NCBI RefSeq assembly: GCF_016808335.1
Contig: NC_053146.1
Location: 23,306,637-23,370,636 of the forward strand
Length of the DNA stretch: 64,000 nt
Source of the DNA: Panicum virgatum
Taxonomy: Eukaryota > Streptophyta > Magnoliopsida > Poales > Poaceae
Direction: 5' to 3'
The notes below the pieces were generated by a model, which was not told where the DNA came from, did not search any database, and saw nothing but the letters and a program-made list of their open reading frames with translations. Position numbers and translations under genes: made by a program. Shown here piece after piece: positions 33,753-45,596 of this stretch (the first letter of the stretch is position 1; every line of letters begins with the position of its first letter).

Positions 33753-35898
33753 AGCCTCGGCTCCTCTGGCTAGACCAGTGCTACCTCGAGTTTTGCGGTC
33801 TTACCAAAAGGACAAGAAGGGTCCGAAATTGTGGATAGATTGCATGCCGCAAACAAGAAGTCTGATGGAAAAGATAAGAAGGCTAAGTCAAAGGAAAATC
33901 CAGCAACATCTAGTGCCAGTAGAAGGTCAGGCTTTTCTACGCCCTGCACTGACACATTGCACAAACAGGTGCTTGCAGTTGATGACCTTCCAAACTTAGA
34001 CGATGCTCCTCTAGAGTTTGTGTACGGAAAAGACTTGTTACCGAACTGGATACTATGTGATTGTCCTAGTTATATGCAGAGGATGCATAATTGGTACAAG
34101 AGGGCATGTAGACTTGGGCTGAAAACCATATATGTTCGCACGATCCAGATGTATTCGGAATTAAGGTGCAGGGGGTCTTTGATATCACGTTTGATTTTGC
34201 AGACATCTGGCACAAGTTCCGCCTCAAAGAACTTGGTGTCGAAATGGTTAGACTATGGTGCATGTAAGTGCCTCATCGATACTAATATGTTGTATATTAC
34301 GGTCTAAAGTACTGCATATGCATAAATATTTAATGTCATACATTATATTCTACAGGATGCAAACAATGGATGCTATTATTATAAATGCAAAGGTCCGATA
34401 CCTTGATCCCGTAGCGATTTGCGAGTCTCTGCACACCGGGCCAAAATGGATGAAGTAGGACGATGACCATCTAAAGCCATTTGAAACAAAGGAGGCCAAA
34501 GATAAGGAATGAGAAAGATTTCACGAAACGAAGAGACCATGAAGAGGGTTGCAACCTAAATTTCGCTTATGATTAATCGATGGATGGATTCCATATATGC
34601 GCCATACCACGTCCAGTAAGTCAAATACCAATTATTTGATTAACCATTGCTTCGATCCATGTCTACATATCGTACATAATGTTTTTTTGTTTTGCAGAAA
34701 TCACTGGATTGCATTCGAACTAAAGCCAAATCTTGGGAAAGTCACTGTATATGACTCCTTGGACTGGTACACCAACAGATACCAAGAATTCATAGACCTT
34801 ATACAATTGTGAGAATTTCTTATCTTCCCTATGCATATCCGGCTCGTTTCTCTACAGAAGTATGCCTATATAAATTAACTTTCCATTTTTTTCAAATTAT
34901 AACAGGGCTTACGAGTTCTACGTTTATAAAGGAGGAGCTCATCCCCACAACAAACCAAAGAAAATGACTTTACGCACAAATTTCCCGTGCCACAAGCAAC
35001 CAGCGGATTCCGTGTACTGTGGGTACTACTTGTGCGAGAATATGAGGATCCAAGGGAGATATACTATTGATCCCGAACGCATAAGGGTCTACTCTTCATT
35101 AGGGATAGATGCATATTTCAACATTGTTTTTTTACTGTAACTAACACTTGCTTAATTTTATCATGGATTCAATAATTGCAGCTTCACCCGAAGAAACACA
35201 GATGCCGGCTCCATGAGAAGCAACTTCTAAATGTAGTCGATGATTTTGTGCCGTTTCATTCTGCATGAAGTGGTGAACGTGAAAGACAAATTTTTTGACG
35301 AAACACAACAATTAGCAATGGACGATAAATACATTTCACTTCGTGAGTGGCACAATTACGGGCACGGTTAACGCTAATGTAGCGTCCCATGTGAATAGTG
35401 GAAAAACATGTATAGGATGTGAATTGTAATGACATACTATATTGATATTTAATTTTCATCTATTACTAATTTTGTATGTGTAAGTATTTTATGTCTAACA
35501 TATTCGATGTCTCGATCGCGAACAAGCTTGAAGTTCGGACGTTATCACTAATAGACGTATAGTAGTGCAGATGTGATGGTATGCTTCAACGAAACAAAAT
35601 ACGTACAATAGTTCGGATGTGATTGTATAGAACCAAATTGCGAGTTCAAATCCCCTCAAAAAAATTTTGCGAATTCAAAAATTTTCCACGGGCGGGAGGG
35701 GGAGTCACCCGCCCCTACAGATCGATTTTCCACGGGTGGGAGGGGGCGTCACCCGCCCCTGAAAATACATTAGTAGGGGCGGCTCTCGTACCCGCCCCTG
35801 CAAACCGTCATTTTTAGCAGCAAAAAGCAAGGCGGTTGGGGAGTCTGCCCCTAAAAATGGCATTTCGCCCGCCCCTACAAACTCTTTCTGCAGTAGTG
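33753..35898 (+). mobile_element. CACTA (En/Spm-like) element fragment, right end intact
   Basis: The right terminus ends ...CAGTAGTG at 35,898; in reverse it reads CACTACTGCAGAAAGAG followed by GGGGCGGGC-type subterminal repeats in both orientations (35,685-35,880). That is the CACTA superfamily end structure. An Ulp1-like gene, often carried by grass CACTA elements, lies inside. The left end is missing at the element C LTR. Confidence 0.75.
33831..35140 (+). pseudogene. Ulp1/C48 cysteine-protease-like gene of the CACTA fragment
   Basis: Several exons. The N-terminal part reads LPNWILCDCPSYMQRMHNWYKRACRLGLKTIYV; after a frameshift VFDITFDFADIWHKFRLKELGVEM continues. Then NAKVRYLDP (about 34,385-34,415), NHWIAFELKPNLGKVTVYDSLDW (about 34,700-34,770; catalytic His and Asp region) and PADSVYCGYYLCENMRIQG (about 34,998-35,055; catalytic Cys). 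These are the landmarks of the SUMO-protease fold. Plant CACTA and Mutator-like elements often carry such genes; their substrate is unknown. The shift near 34,160 and a stop near 34,458 indicate decay, unless unusual splicing removes them. Confidence 0.65.
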
Positions 35899-36558
35899 AA
35901 CAATCTCGTAGTGTGACACACATATTGTTCATTGGTTGATGGGGTTTCCAACAAATTTAAATCTGTGGTTTTACTGAAGCCGCAACAACGTGTTGGTCTT
36001 TGCGGTGGAGGAGAAATAATCTGATCCATATTTCAAAACCAACAAACGTTCTTCTTACATGTTATCTTCACAGCGTTTGGCATAGACAGCAAAAGAAGTT
36101 TCTCTGTATCGCATTATATTGATAGTCATTAGAGTGCCGTCTATTACTCTGTTTTGTAAGGCTATGTATTTCCTAGACTGAGGTCGGGAGATTTAAGTAT
36201 TGTTAACGCTATGAGTCAATGAAATTTCCTTTTTTTTCAACAAAGAATTGCTAATGGCGCATCCATGCTGGCACGATCATTAAAGAGAACCGGTTCTTTT
36301 CACATGCTTCAGGTCGCCACCGGCTAGCAGCGTATCTGAGAATCCGATCCATCCAGTCAAATTACGACTTCGCAAGAATAGCTATTCTCGCTCTATAGTT
36401 TATCCTGAGAATCATAGCACATAAAAGTTCCATTTCTCCGTCAGTTTGATCTCCATATCTTGTGAATTTCTAGTCGATTACTGCCATGTGCGAACGAGGG
36501 AGCAGACGGTGCAGCCATCTTCGGCCTCCCATTCATCTTTCCTTCTTGGTTTTCAGAC
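35899..36558. other. Unassigned sequence
   Basis: Non-coding, AT-rich with no clear gene or repeat boundary. Nothing supported. Confidence 0.5.
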
Positions 36559-36560
36559 TA

Positions 36561-36794
36561 CTCCCTCCGTTCTTTTTTATATGACACCGTTGATTTTTTT
36601 CTTCAACTTTGACCAACATTATTTAATTAATCAGTTAGTTAAATGAAGTGAAATGAGTACCTTTACGTATATTATCAAGAGTCTCTTAAATCTAATTTGA
36701 AGATTTAGCTATTTGCATAAATATTTGTAGAAAAGACGAATAGTCAAACGAAGAAAAAAAATCAATGGTGTCATATATTTAAAAATGGAGGGAG
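36561..36794. mobile_element. Stowaway-type MITE
   Basis: 234 bp with ends CTCCCTCCGTTC and GGAGGGAG in inverted orientation, flanked by TA on each side (36,559-36,560 and 36,795-36,796). This is the classic grass Stowaway (Tc1/mariner-related) structure. No coding capacity. Confidence 0.92.
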
Positions 36795-36796
36795 TA

Positions 36797-37251
36797 AATT
36801 GTTGCCGCCCTGTGGAACGTAAATTCGAGGAAAACGATACGCTAACAGACTATATATGAACTGCCTAGCTGTGACAAAAATGAATATATATTCTTTTCCG
36901 AAATGTGCCAAAGCAATACGCCAAAGGCGGCGCAACTGTAGACTTTACCTTTGTTGTAAGTTTTGTTGGAGAAAAAGCAAACACATGTCCCATGGGTCAC
37001 ATCAATTCGAACTTGCATGGTCCCTTTTTTAGTAGAAAGAAACATGGATATATAGCTTGATCCATGAAACGTCGACTTAGTTGTTTCGTTTAACACAAAA
37101 TACCATTATCTTGCTGGTTAACATCGAATTAGTCAGTTAATTATTCTGATGGTTCTGATTAAGGTTAGTCGTTACATGTCACGATCGCTATCATAAAGGT
37201 ACAAGAAGGATCCATGTGTCTTTCAGTTGCAAGCTCAAGGTTATAATGCTA
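36797..37251. other. Unassigned sequence
   Basis: No supported gene. A minus open stretch at 36,842-37,096 has no recognisable protein features. Confidence 0.45.
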
Positions 37252-39136
37252 CGCTACTAGAATCACCTCCTTTGCCGTGAGCTAGAGGCACGTGGCAAAA
37301 CCTACAAAACACACGGCAAAAGCTCATAGTAAATAGGAGTCGGCAAAAAAAATTTTAATGTGGATCTTTTTTAGGCACACGGCAAAGACTTTGTCGTGCG
37401 CTCCTTCGGTCCACTGCAAAAAATAACACTCTGGCAAAATTTGAGTCGAAAAAACCTTGAAACAAACAATAAAAAGTTATTTTAATTTGGGGGAGACAAC
37501 ACTCTGGGAAACTTTGAGTCAGAAAAAACCTTGAAACAAACAACAAAAAAGTTATTTTAATTTGGGGGAGACTTAAGTCGAAAAGATCCTGAAAATTTTA
37601 TTTTAATTCAGGGAAGACCCCACTGCCCAACCACCTGCCCCCGCTCCGCCGAAGTCGCAAGTCATGGCCTTTTTCGCACGCCATGCAGTCAACAGGATTT
37701 GAACCTGCAACCTCCCCCTCACATGTAATCCCCTCTACCACTACACCGCACTATTACTTGTGCCTAAACTCCATTTTCTTTTCCCATGTATTATACTAAA
37801 TCGATTGTAAATTGGTTGTTTGAGGCACTAAATGAATTAAAATTAAAAAAATTGTCAACTACAAAATTTCATAAGTTTTCGAGTGATACAACTTTCATTT
37901 TTGTTGTTTGCCATTCGAGGTCATTTACAAAATTTGAAATTCACATTGTTGTGTGCCACAGTAAAACCTGGTTATTTGCCGTCCACATTGATCTGGGACA
38001 CATGAAACCTTGCTTTGTCGAGTGCACTAGATCTAGCACACGACAAAGTTAATTTCAAATTTCAAATGACCCATTTTTTGGTGACGGGCCATCCGCTCCC
38101 AATGGGACCCGCCATTCAAAAAGTTTGAACATCCGGTCATCTACCCGGATACTCTAGGTATATATCTGCCGGATGAGCGTTCGGACATCCGATCGTCAAT
38201 ACAGATACTCCGGGTATATGTCTGGATACTTAAAATCTTGTTTAATTGCAAAAAATATAAAATTATCAAACAGCTCCAAAAATTAACCAAAATTTAGGAT
38301 GAAAAAATTTAAATTATCTATTGCATATACAAAAAGTTTTATAGTCCAACCCCAATTTGACTGCCACTTTCAATCGAAAACTGAACGACTCCTTTACAAC
38401 TCCATAGATCTTCTCCGGAGGTGCTTCGATTTGTAAGGAGTGTACATGATAACTTGTGCAAAATCTTCTCATTTTTTTACCACAGCCTCGGCGTATGAAA
38501 TCATGATATCATAAAAAAAATTAGGATTTTTAGGCTCTGTTTGCTTTTTTATAGAATTTTAAAATGATTCATTCACACATTCGTGGTCATGGTTCGTGAG
38601 CAAGATGTTCAAAATTTACTTCCATTTCATGAATATGGCCTCACGTTCGACTTAGTAACATGAATATCATTTTTGGGTTCATTATATTCCATTATTTAAA
38701 AGAGTTGCAGTTCAAATTTGATTTATCCACAACAAATCTGTTTAATAAAATAAAATAACTAAACATAGCAAAAAGACCGAGAAAGATTCCAAAACTTAAC
38801 ATGGAATACCACGTACACAATATGTGAATAGTAGAAAAAGTTAGAAGGGGAGAATCAATATTTTTTCAAATATTCTGCCGTGTGCATAACTTGAGGCACA
38901 CAACAAAGAAAAAAAACACACGACAAATAGTTTGCCGAGTGCCCATCAAGGCACACTGCAAAAGGTGACGGCCAGGTCTTGCCGTTACTGGGTGGTGCAT
39001 TGAATGTGTGCCCAGGCACATGGCAAATATGTGACATTACTCGTGCGCCTCAGTAAAAGAATGCTTTGCCGTGTAACCGAGAAAAAGCACAGGACAAACT
39101 CTAAAGCACACAACAAATGCACGTTTTCCGGTAGTG
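37252..39136. mobile_element. Non-autonomous CACTA-like element
   Basis: The right end GGTAGTG at 39,136 reads CACTACCGGAAAACG inward. The left end at 37,252 is a degraded CGCTACTAGAA. Flanking trinucleotides CTA and GTA match at two of three bases. Both subterminal regions contain many TTTGCCGTG/CACGGCAAA units in both orientations, typical of CACTA transposase-binding repeats. About 1.9 kb, no transposase. Confidence 0.7.
37680..37753 (-). other. tRNA-like sequence with Pol III A and B boxes
   Basis: On the minus strand TAGTGGTAGAGGG resembles an A box and GGTTCAAATCC is a perfect B box about 30 bases further on, as in a tRNA gene or a tRNA-derived SINE head. Acceptor pairing is poor, so I do not call a functional tRNA. 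It lies inside the CACTA-like element. Confidence 0.45.
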
Positions 39137-39226
39137 GTAGTACTACTATGCTATAGAATGAATGAGAATGCAAAACCGATAGCTGGTCATGATGACCTCT
39201 TTAATTGCTGTTTTGTTTCTGTTGAA

Positions 39227-41616
39227 AATCTCTTGTTAAAAACTCGTCACGCCTCTATTTTCACCTCTCCCCCGCGTCGCCCCCGCGCTGGGCGGCTCGG
39301 GCGGACACCCCCCAGCGCCACCGCTGGCCCTTTCTCCCTCTCCCCGTCGCCGTGCCGCCGCTGGAGCCGGCCGCCCAAAGCCCGTGTGTCTCGCGAGGAC
39401 GGCGGCGGCGGGGCCACCCTTTCTCCTCCTGGCCGCCGCTGTTGAAAATCTGCAGCGTCAGAGGATCCCGCCGTGCTTTGGACGGCCGCGGCACCTGGGA
39501 GGTAGTACGGTGGTGGCTGGTGGTTGTGCTACTCGTGGCCGTGAGCATCAAGAGGCTGCTCCACTGCTCGTGCTCTAGGTGGCTACTTCGGGTGGATACT
39601 CGCCGATGGTGCCTTTAGTGGCTACCACGCAGCCACGAGCAGCAGGTGCTCGTGCGACCGCACTGCCTCTACGCGTGCGTGGCGGTGGTTGCGCCAGCCG
39701 GCATCGGGGCTTGGCGGCGATGTGGGCCATCGGTCGGCGAGGCGTCAGCACGGCTGTGGTGCCGCGCGCTGGCTGGGTGTTGGCCTGTGGCCGCCGGCAG
39801 TGGAGATGGAGGTCCACGCGTCGACGGTGGTGGCCCGATCATTCTGGGGCATTGGGGGCGGCTGTGTGCATGCGTCAGCGGCCTCCTGGGGGCGGCAAGC
39901 GAGCTCGAAGGCCGACGACGTGCCCGGCCACGGTGGCCGCGGGGGGTGCGGCCGTGATGCTGTGCCTGCTGTTGGTCCGGGTCGAGGATGCCGCTCTGCG
40001 ACGGGTGGCGTCGCCGTGTTGGCGTAGCCAAGGGTGGCTCGGGTCTGGCTAGCGACACCAAGGTGGCGTGGCTGGCGTTGACCTGCGTGCTCCAACGACG
40101 CCATGGAGGCGTGGTTGGCAGGGCAGGGCCATCCTTGCGGCGCAGGACTTGCGGAGGCGATGGTAGCGGAGATGTCGAGATGCCATGAGGTGCCGCGGCA
40201 GTGGTGGATGGGATCTCGTCATGGAGGTGGTGGACGGGACTCCGAGGTGCCGTGTGAGGCTGCGCGCAGTGGCCGCGAGGTGAATGGGCGGCGGTGAGCG
40301 GCACCGCGACTGTGGGTGGTGCGGCGCGATGAGGTGCGAGTTGGTTACGGCACGTGGTGGCACGGCTGCGCCGCTGGCCCCGTGGGACTTCTTGCTTTAT
40401 CGGGCTGTGGACTTGCAGATAGGATGGGATTCTCCGGACAGAAGCCTCGCCGGCTTCCTGCTAGTAATGGTGACAACAGCGTCTGAGGGCGTCGTTCTCC
40501 CTGTTGGGGTGTCATCTTGGAGCTCATGCCTTCTGTGCAGGGGTGAAAGCCCTGTCGACTTGTTGGACGTGCGACGGCGGCGCCTTTGTCGTCGTAACCT
40601 TCTTGAAGGCGTCGTTGGTGGAGACACTTCTCGGCCAGGCGGTGGAAGGCCACTGGTGGCTAGCACAGCGGCTTGGTGCAGGTTGCGAGCTCGAAGGGGG
40701 TTGCCTAGCTCATGCGGCGGCGACCAAAATCATACTAGTGGCCGGGGTTGTCACATGGATGTTAGATCTGCCTGCTTGCAGCGGACTGCGGCGGTTGACA
40801 TTGCTTGGCAATTGTCAGTGCGGTGTGGGACTGCGTCGGAAGTCGGCGCTTGCGGCACCATCATCGTGGGATTCCTTGGCTTGCAGCGGACTGCGGAGGA
40901 TTGATCAGCTTTGCTCGGCAACTCCGGTATGGTATATCGTCGAAAGATGGCGGAGGCTGTTGCACGGGTGGTGCAACGTGATGCGGTCGTTCGGCGAGCG
41001 CAGTTCGGCTATTTGATTGGGATTTTGAAACACGGGGCAACACCATTCATCATCCTGATGGCGATTTAAGAAACGGATCCGCGGCACGGAGTACTATGGC
41101 GGACGTGGCGAGGCCCCCACGTGCGGTGTCTTCTGCATGGCGACGAGAGCGAGGAGGAGGTCTAGCGGCGGGTGTGGCGAGGCCCCTGCGTGTTGTGTCA
41201 TCGCGGTGGTGACGGCGAGATAGCCTGCGAAAGGTTCGGATTAGATGGTTTCACTCTGTCAGATGGTGTTTGCTGGGGCAGCGGCACTACGGCGACAGGT
41301 CATGCATAGCGGTGGCCTTCTCGGCGTTGTGCGGTCTGTTTTCCTCGACATCTTATTGGCACGGGATCGTGTTTCGACGATGACTTCCTAGGCAAGAGGT
41401 GGTTGGCTGTCTTGGCAACTTGGCTTACTCGGCCGCTGTGACTCTGCAGTTTTGAGTGTTTACCCGTGTTGATGCCCCAATACAACTTGGTGAGAGTTGA
41501 GGTGTGGTGTTCCTCGAAGAGTCGAGTTGCGGGGTTCCCCATGTATTATTCTGCTATATCAATAGAAACTCGCACTATCTTGTGTTGTTAGTTCAAAAAA
41601 AAGAATCTCTTGTTAA
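39227..41616 (+). mobile_element. 2.36-kb GC-rich retroposon with poly(A) and 13-bp target duplication
   Basis: AATCTCTTGTTAA occurs at 39,227-39,239 and again at 41,604-41,616. Between them, 39,240-41,603 starts in very GC-rich DNA and ends with AATAGAAA-like signals and a run of eight A's. This is the product of LINE-type retroposition of a transcript. I see no reverse transcriptase, endonuclease or recognisable protein. Long open stretches in several frames at 39,260-40,900 follow from high GC content and are not called. It may be a non-autonomous LINE or a processed non-coding RNA. Confidence 0.75.
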
Positions 41617-42178
41617 TGCAGGTGAGGAGGGTATATCCAAGAGTTGGGTTTGTGATAATGCCTCGCGTCCATCTCCACGGGTTCCGTCGTTTACAAGGTC
41701 ACATCAATGGCAGTTGGAAGGTTTGGCTCCTCGGCATTTTGAGATGGACGTGTTTGACCTGAAACCAATGCTGATACATTGATTGAAGACAACTACTCCA
41801 ACCCACGCGTAGACCTCTCGGAGTATATATCATGAACAAATGAATCATTTTGAGACGGACGTGTTTGACCAGAAACCAATGCTGATACATTGGTTGACGA
41901 CAACTATATAGCATGAACAAATTAAATGGATTAGCATGGGACAAATCGGTAATCATACATTCTAATAGAAGAACCCTGTCCACATGTTTTCATCCAAATG
42001 AAATTTATGAATAAGTTGCATATGCATACCCAGCTAGCATTCACTAATCAAAGAATGAGGGCACCTCTATTGAACGCAACTCGATCGCCACTCGCTTCAT
42101 GCCCTGTGGCCACACACATCACCCAGCTAGTTACTTCTCCAACCCACGCGTAGACCTCTCGGCGAGGGAAAACCTATT
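41617..42178. other. Unassigned sequence with internal duplications
   Basis: About 60 bp starting CATTTTGAGA at 41,735 recurs at 41,846 with few changes, and CTCCAACCCACGCGTAGACC at 41,796 recurs at 42,137. No gene is supported, although 41,617-41,740 looks weakly exon-like. Confidence 0.5.
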
Positions 42179-43548
42179 TGTGTAATAAACATGGCCCCAT
42201 TAAGCTTATAATTGTGATTTTGGTGATTGTTTAATAAATATTCAATTGAACTAACAAATTTGTGAGGTAGGATTTCTAGATCCCATGGTTGAAGTTCAAT
42301 CTATATGTAGTCAAGATGTCCGAATCGCTGTAAAAGTGTCCCAATCATAGTAAAAAAAAAACAGCTTACATGAACTGTATAAGTGGTAGCAGAAATCAGC
42401 TGACCGGATAAACTGACAATGCGGAATTTCAACGGGTCGGTGCAATCAAGGATTCAACTAAGGATCAAGTGAAGGGAAACCTTGTGCGCTGAATGAACCA
42501 ACAAATCACCGGTTGTTTACTTAGAATGCTTGTTTTGGCAACTGAAGGTTTGAGAAATAAATCCTTAAGCACCTGTTGAACCATAGGTTGAAGCGTCGGC
42601 GCATTGTGTCGATGCAATGACCCAAGCAAAAGATGGCCTAGCGGAAGGGGATTCAACGACTAGCATCCCATTATTAGTGTGACTGGTTTAACCGGCGCTC
42701 TAAGCTTTGTTAGGAAATGGCATGTAACAGCTATGTCCGAGTTCCTAGCCTATATAAGCCACCCTGGATCATTTGAAGTTGCTGGAGTTTAGGAGAAGCG
42801 CATAGACACTAAAGAAGACCTCCAAGCCACACATAGTTCTAATTGGTCACATCCATAGGTCTTAGCACATGCTTTGAGAGTGTCAGTGCTAGGTTAAGCC
42901 TAGGGAGAGTGAGAGAGCAATGTGTTGTTGCCTTGTGGTTAGTTCTAGAGTGAACTACTGTTGTAATCTCGGTGTGCCAGCCTCTTGGAGACTTTGTCGC
43001 TCACCAGCAAGTCATTGACTCTCCGGCTTGGGGTTGAGCAGCGATAATACCTTTGTGTTAGGGACGTGGAGATCCCTTCCCTTCATGGAGAAGCTCCTTA
43101 GTGGAGATACCATCAAGGTAACTGGGAACTTGGGGTGTGCCTTTGTGGCTAGTGAAGGGGTATACCGGAAGAGACTTGGTGACCGGAAAACAATACTCTT
43201 AGTGATTGCTTCAATAACATGGACTAGTGGTGATTTAGTGTCTACCAATATCACGGGATAATTTCTCGTGTCGAGAGTTTGCTTGTCCTTTATCCCATCC
43301 TTTACATTTTCCCATTTCATACTTGCTCTTGTGTGCCTTTACCTTTTAGAGTAGTTCCAAGCTAGGATTGGCCATAGGTTGCAAAATTTGTTTTGGATGA
43401 GGATTTCACACTAGTTGAACTATAGTTGCACATCTAGATAGCATAATCCATTTTATATTTTGTGCAAAAATTAGTTGGAGATCATATAGGTTAGGTTTTA
43501 AGTTTTCCTAATTCACTTTGTCCCCTCTTAGGCTACGAGTTCCTTTCA
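42179..43548 (+). repeat. Copia-type LTR remnant (plus)
   Basis: Starts near TGTGTAATAAACATGG followed by GATTTTGGTGATTG, and ends GTCCCCTCTTAGGCTACGAGTTCCTTTCA. It shares start and end blocks with the minus copy at 27,498-28,881. A TATATAAG box lies at about 42,751. No adjacent coding sequence; probably a solo LTR, though no 5-bp duplication was found. Confidence 0.55.
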
Positions 43549-44022
43549 GTTTGGCAATAATAACTTCTAGCGCCTATAATATCCTTATTATTGAAAAAAC
43601 TTGTAGGGCCTAATATCAGTATTATATATATGTGATGCCTAGTTGCATCCTCACCGACATCGGACTTAAGAGTGGTGTTCAGAACTTACCTTCCTCGCTC
43701 TCTCCCTCTTTTACTTAGTATGAAAGATGACCAAAGCATGGATCGTAGTAATTGGAAATGTGAGGTTCTGTATTTGGAAATGCGCCATCGGAGTTGACGT
43801 ATGTGCAACGCATGTAAATGATAATCGTTGTACTGCATAATTGTCAATTCATTTGACGGATATCATGGATATGTTGCTCAGTTTTAGGTACTTCTATACA
43901 TGGAATTTTTAAGGCTCCATTATTTACCTTTATTTAGGTGCACATGGCTTTTACACGACTGGGATGGTCGGGAGCATATGTTTAGAATCTTTTGAATGAT
44001 ATACATCTGATTTATAAAAAAA
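43549..44022. other. Unassigned sequence
   Basis: AT-rich, no supported gene or repeat edge. Confidence 0.45.
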
Positions 44023-44686
44023 TGTAGCACCCAAAATAAAATTTATTAAGTTAAAAAAATTATTCTATCTTAAGAAAATATCCTTTGCCTTGTAATAATT
44101 TTTTCTTTCTTTCTCCACTTTCTCCCTTTCCTTTGGTCCAGTCCACTTCCCTCTCTTTTCTCTCTCCTTTCTTTTTCTCCAGCAGGCCCAGTCCTCTTTC
44201 ATTTTCTCTTTATTTTTTTCCGCGCAGCCCAACTTGCTCGGCCCAGTCTTCTCTCCCTTTCCTCCCACCCTTCTCTTTTCTTCTTTCGGTCCAAAATCGG
44301 CCTGCCCCCCCCTCCCTTCCTCCCTCTCCTTTTCACTGATAGTCGGGCTCCGCCTGTCATTTCCTTCTTCCACTTCCGACTTCTCGCCTCCTCCTCCACA
44401 TCACCCCCCACCCACCTTCTCCACACCATTACTCCTCCCCACCCAGGGGCGGAGCCACAGGGTATGCCAGGTGAGCCTGGCATACCCTGTGGCCCGATGA
44501 GTGCAGGCAGGGTCACGACTCCCCCTCGATCACCTCCCTAGATCAGCACGAGTGGCGGCCGGCGGCCAGCGTCCGTCTTGCCGTTCCCGTCCATCCAGCC
44601 ATGTCCCTCTTTCCTGTTCTCTTCATCAAACGATTTGTCCTTTATGTCATTAGTGGTCTTGGACTCTGGAGCAATCAAGAGTCCTG

Positions 44687-44977
44687 CGTAAGGGCCTGTA
44701 GCGTAGTGGTTACAAGAGTCTCGGTAGCACTTGAGGTCCTGGGTTTGACTTCTCTTGGGAGCGAATATTCAGGGATTTAATGGTGTTATGCATTCGGTGG
44801 TAGGCGACGTTTCCATCGACAGTGAGGTGCCTGTGGTGACTTCATCAATCTCGAGGATTTGCCGGCTCAGTCTTCGAAAATGCTCATAGGAGTAGAGTTT
44901 GCATACGTGTGTTCATAAGGGTGTGAGTATGCGTGTATTGTGAGTGTCTGAATTGTATTGTGTAATCTCAAAAAAAA
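44687..44977 (+). mobile_element. tRNA-derived SINE inside the hAT element
   Basis: GCAATCAAGAGTCCTG (16 bp) flanks it at 44,671-44,686 and 44,978-44,993. The 5' part holds an A-box-like TAGCGTAGTGGT and a B-box-like GGTTTGACTTC; the 3' end is a short A run. About 290 bp. It resembles the plant Au-SINE type, but the family name needs a search. Confidence 0.85.
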
Positions 44978-45407
44978 GCAATCAAGAGTCCTGACTCCTA
45001 ACCGTGATTTCTGAACATTCTTTTTTTTTTACCGAAGATCATTCGCCCCTGCTTTATTGAAAGCAAAGTATTTGTACTGGGGAAATTAGTTTTACATGCA
45101 GTCATGCAGAAGAGCTTAAGAAAGCTTGCAAAGGAAGTTGAACCAGAAAGTACAAACAGGCGCCCTTCTAAGCAGACAGAAACCTCTCTAGAAACATTAG
45201 CAATGTGGACATGTTAAATTTTATCGCATCTCTTTGTGGCTGTTGTTTTACCTTTCGACAGATAATACTTAGTATAGCTAGAGAGTTCGTGATCTACATT
45301 CTCCAAGATTAACAGTGAGTTCAGGAATTCAATATAATTCACTGCAAAAATGTTTTCACCCTTAACGTGATCAGCATAAATGATTTTACATTGCCAATAA
45401 TAATATC

Positions 45408-45596
45408 TTGTATAGAACTAGTCGGCATATAGACAACTCTAGAAGAACGGCTAGTCTTTTGGATGATCGTATAATCTTATTCATTGAGCGCGATGTTTTT
45501 GTTGAAGTGGATGAAGATGACATAAACAATCAAGACTTTCATAGCTTTCAGAAAAATGTAGACAGGACAATAAGTAGAGTGATTATCTTTGAATAA
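45408..45596 (+). pseudogene. hAT transposase C-terminal remnant
   Basis: LLDDRIILFIERDVFVEVDED...FHSFQKN resembles the 'YIEKDIF..I..E.I...F..MK' ending of plant TTF-finger/hAT-dimerisation transposases. About 60 codons; the rest of the gene is gone. The surrounding element has hAT ends, which supports the call. Confidence 0.5.

Noticed and set aside
36842..37096. 84-codon minus ORF between the Stowaway and CACTA-like elements
   Set aside because: No motif, no neighbour support, AT-rich context.
39261..40904. Several long overlapping open stretches on both strands
   Set aside because: They arise from very high GC content inside the retroposon; no protein motif, no conserved frame and composition unlike known families.
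41504..41782. Possible host-gene exon after the retroposon target duplication
   Set aside because: Its first third is the poly(A) end of the retroposon and the rest has no recognised homologue; no splice partner found.
44065..44516. Lys/Glu-rich open stretches on the minus strand
   Set aside because: They are the complement of a pyrimidine-rich LTR segment, not a gene.
45018..45193. Poly(T)-led segment as a truncated LINE 3' end on the minus strand
   Set aside because: Possible, but the candidate flanking repeat (GAACATT/GAAACATT) is imperfect and I cannot recognise a LINE tail.
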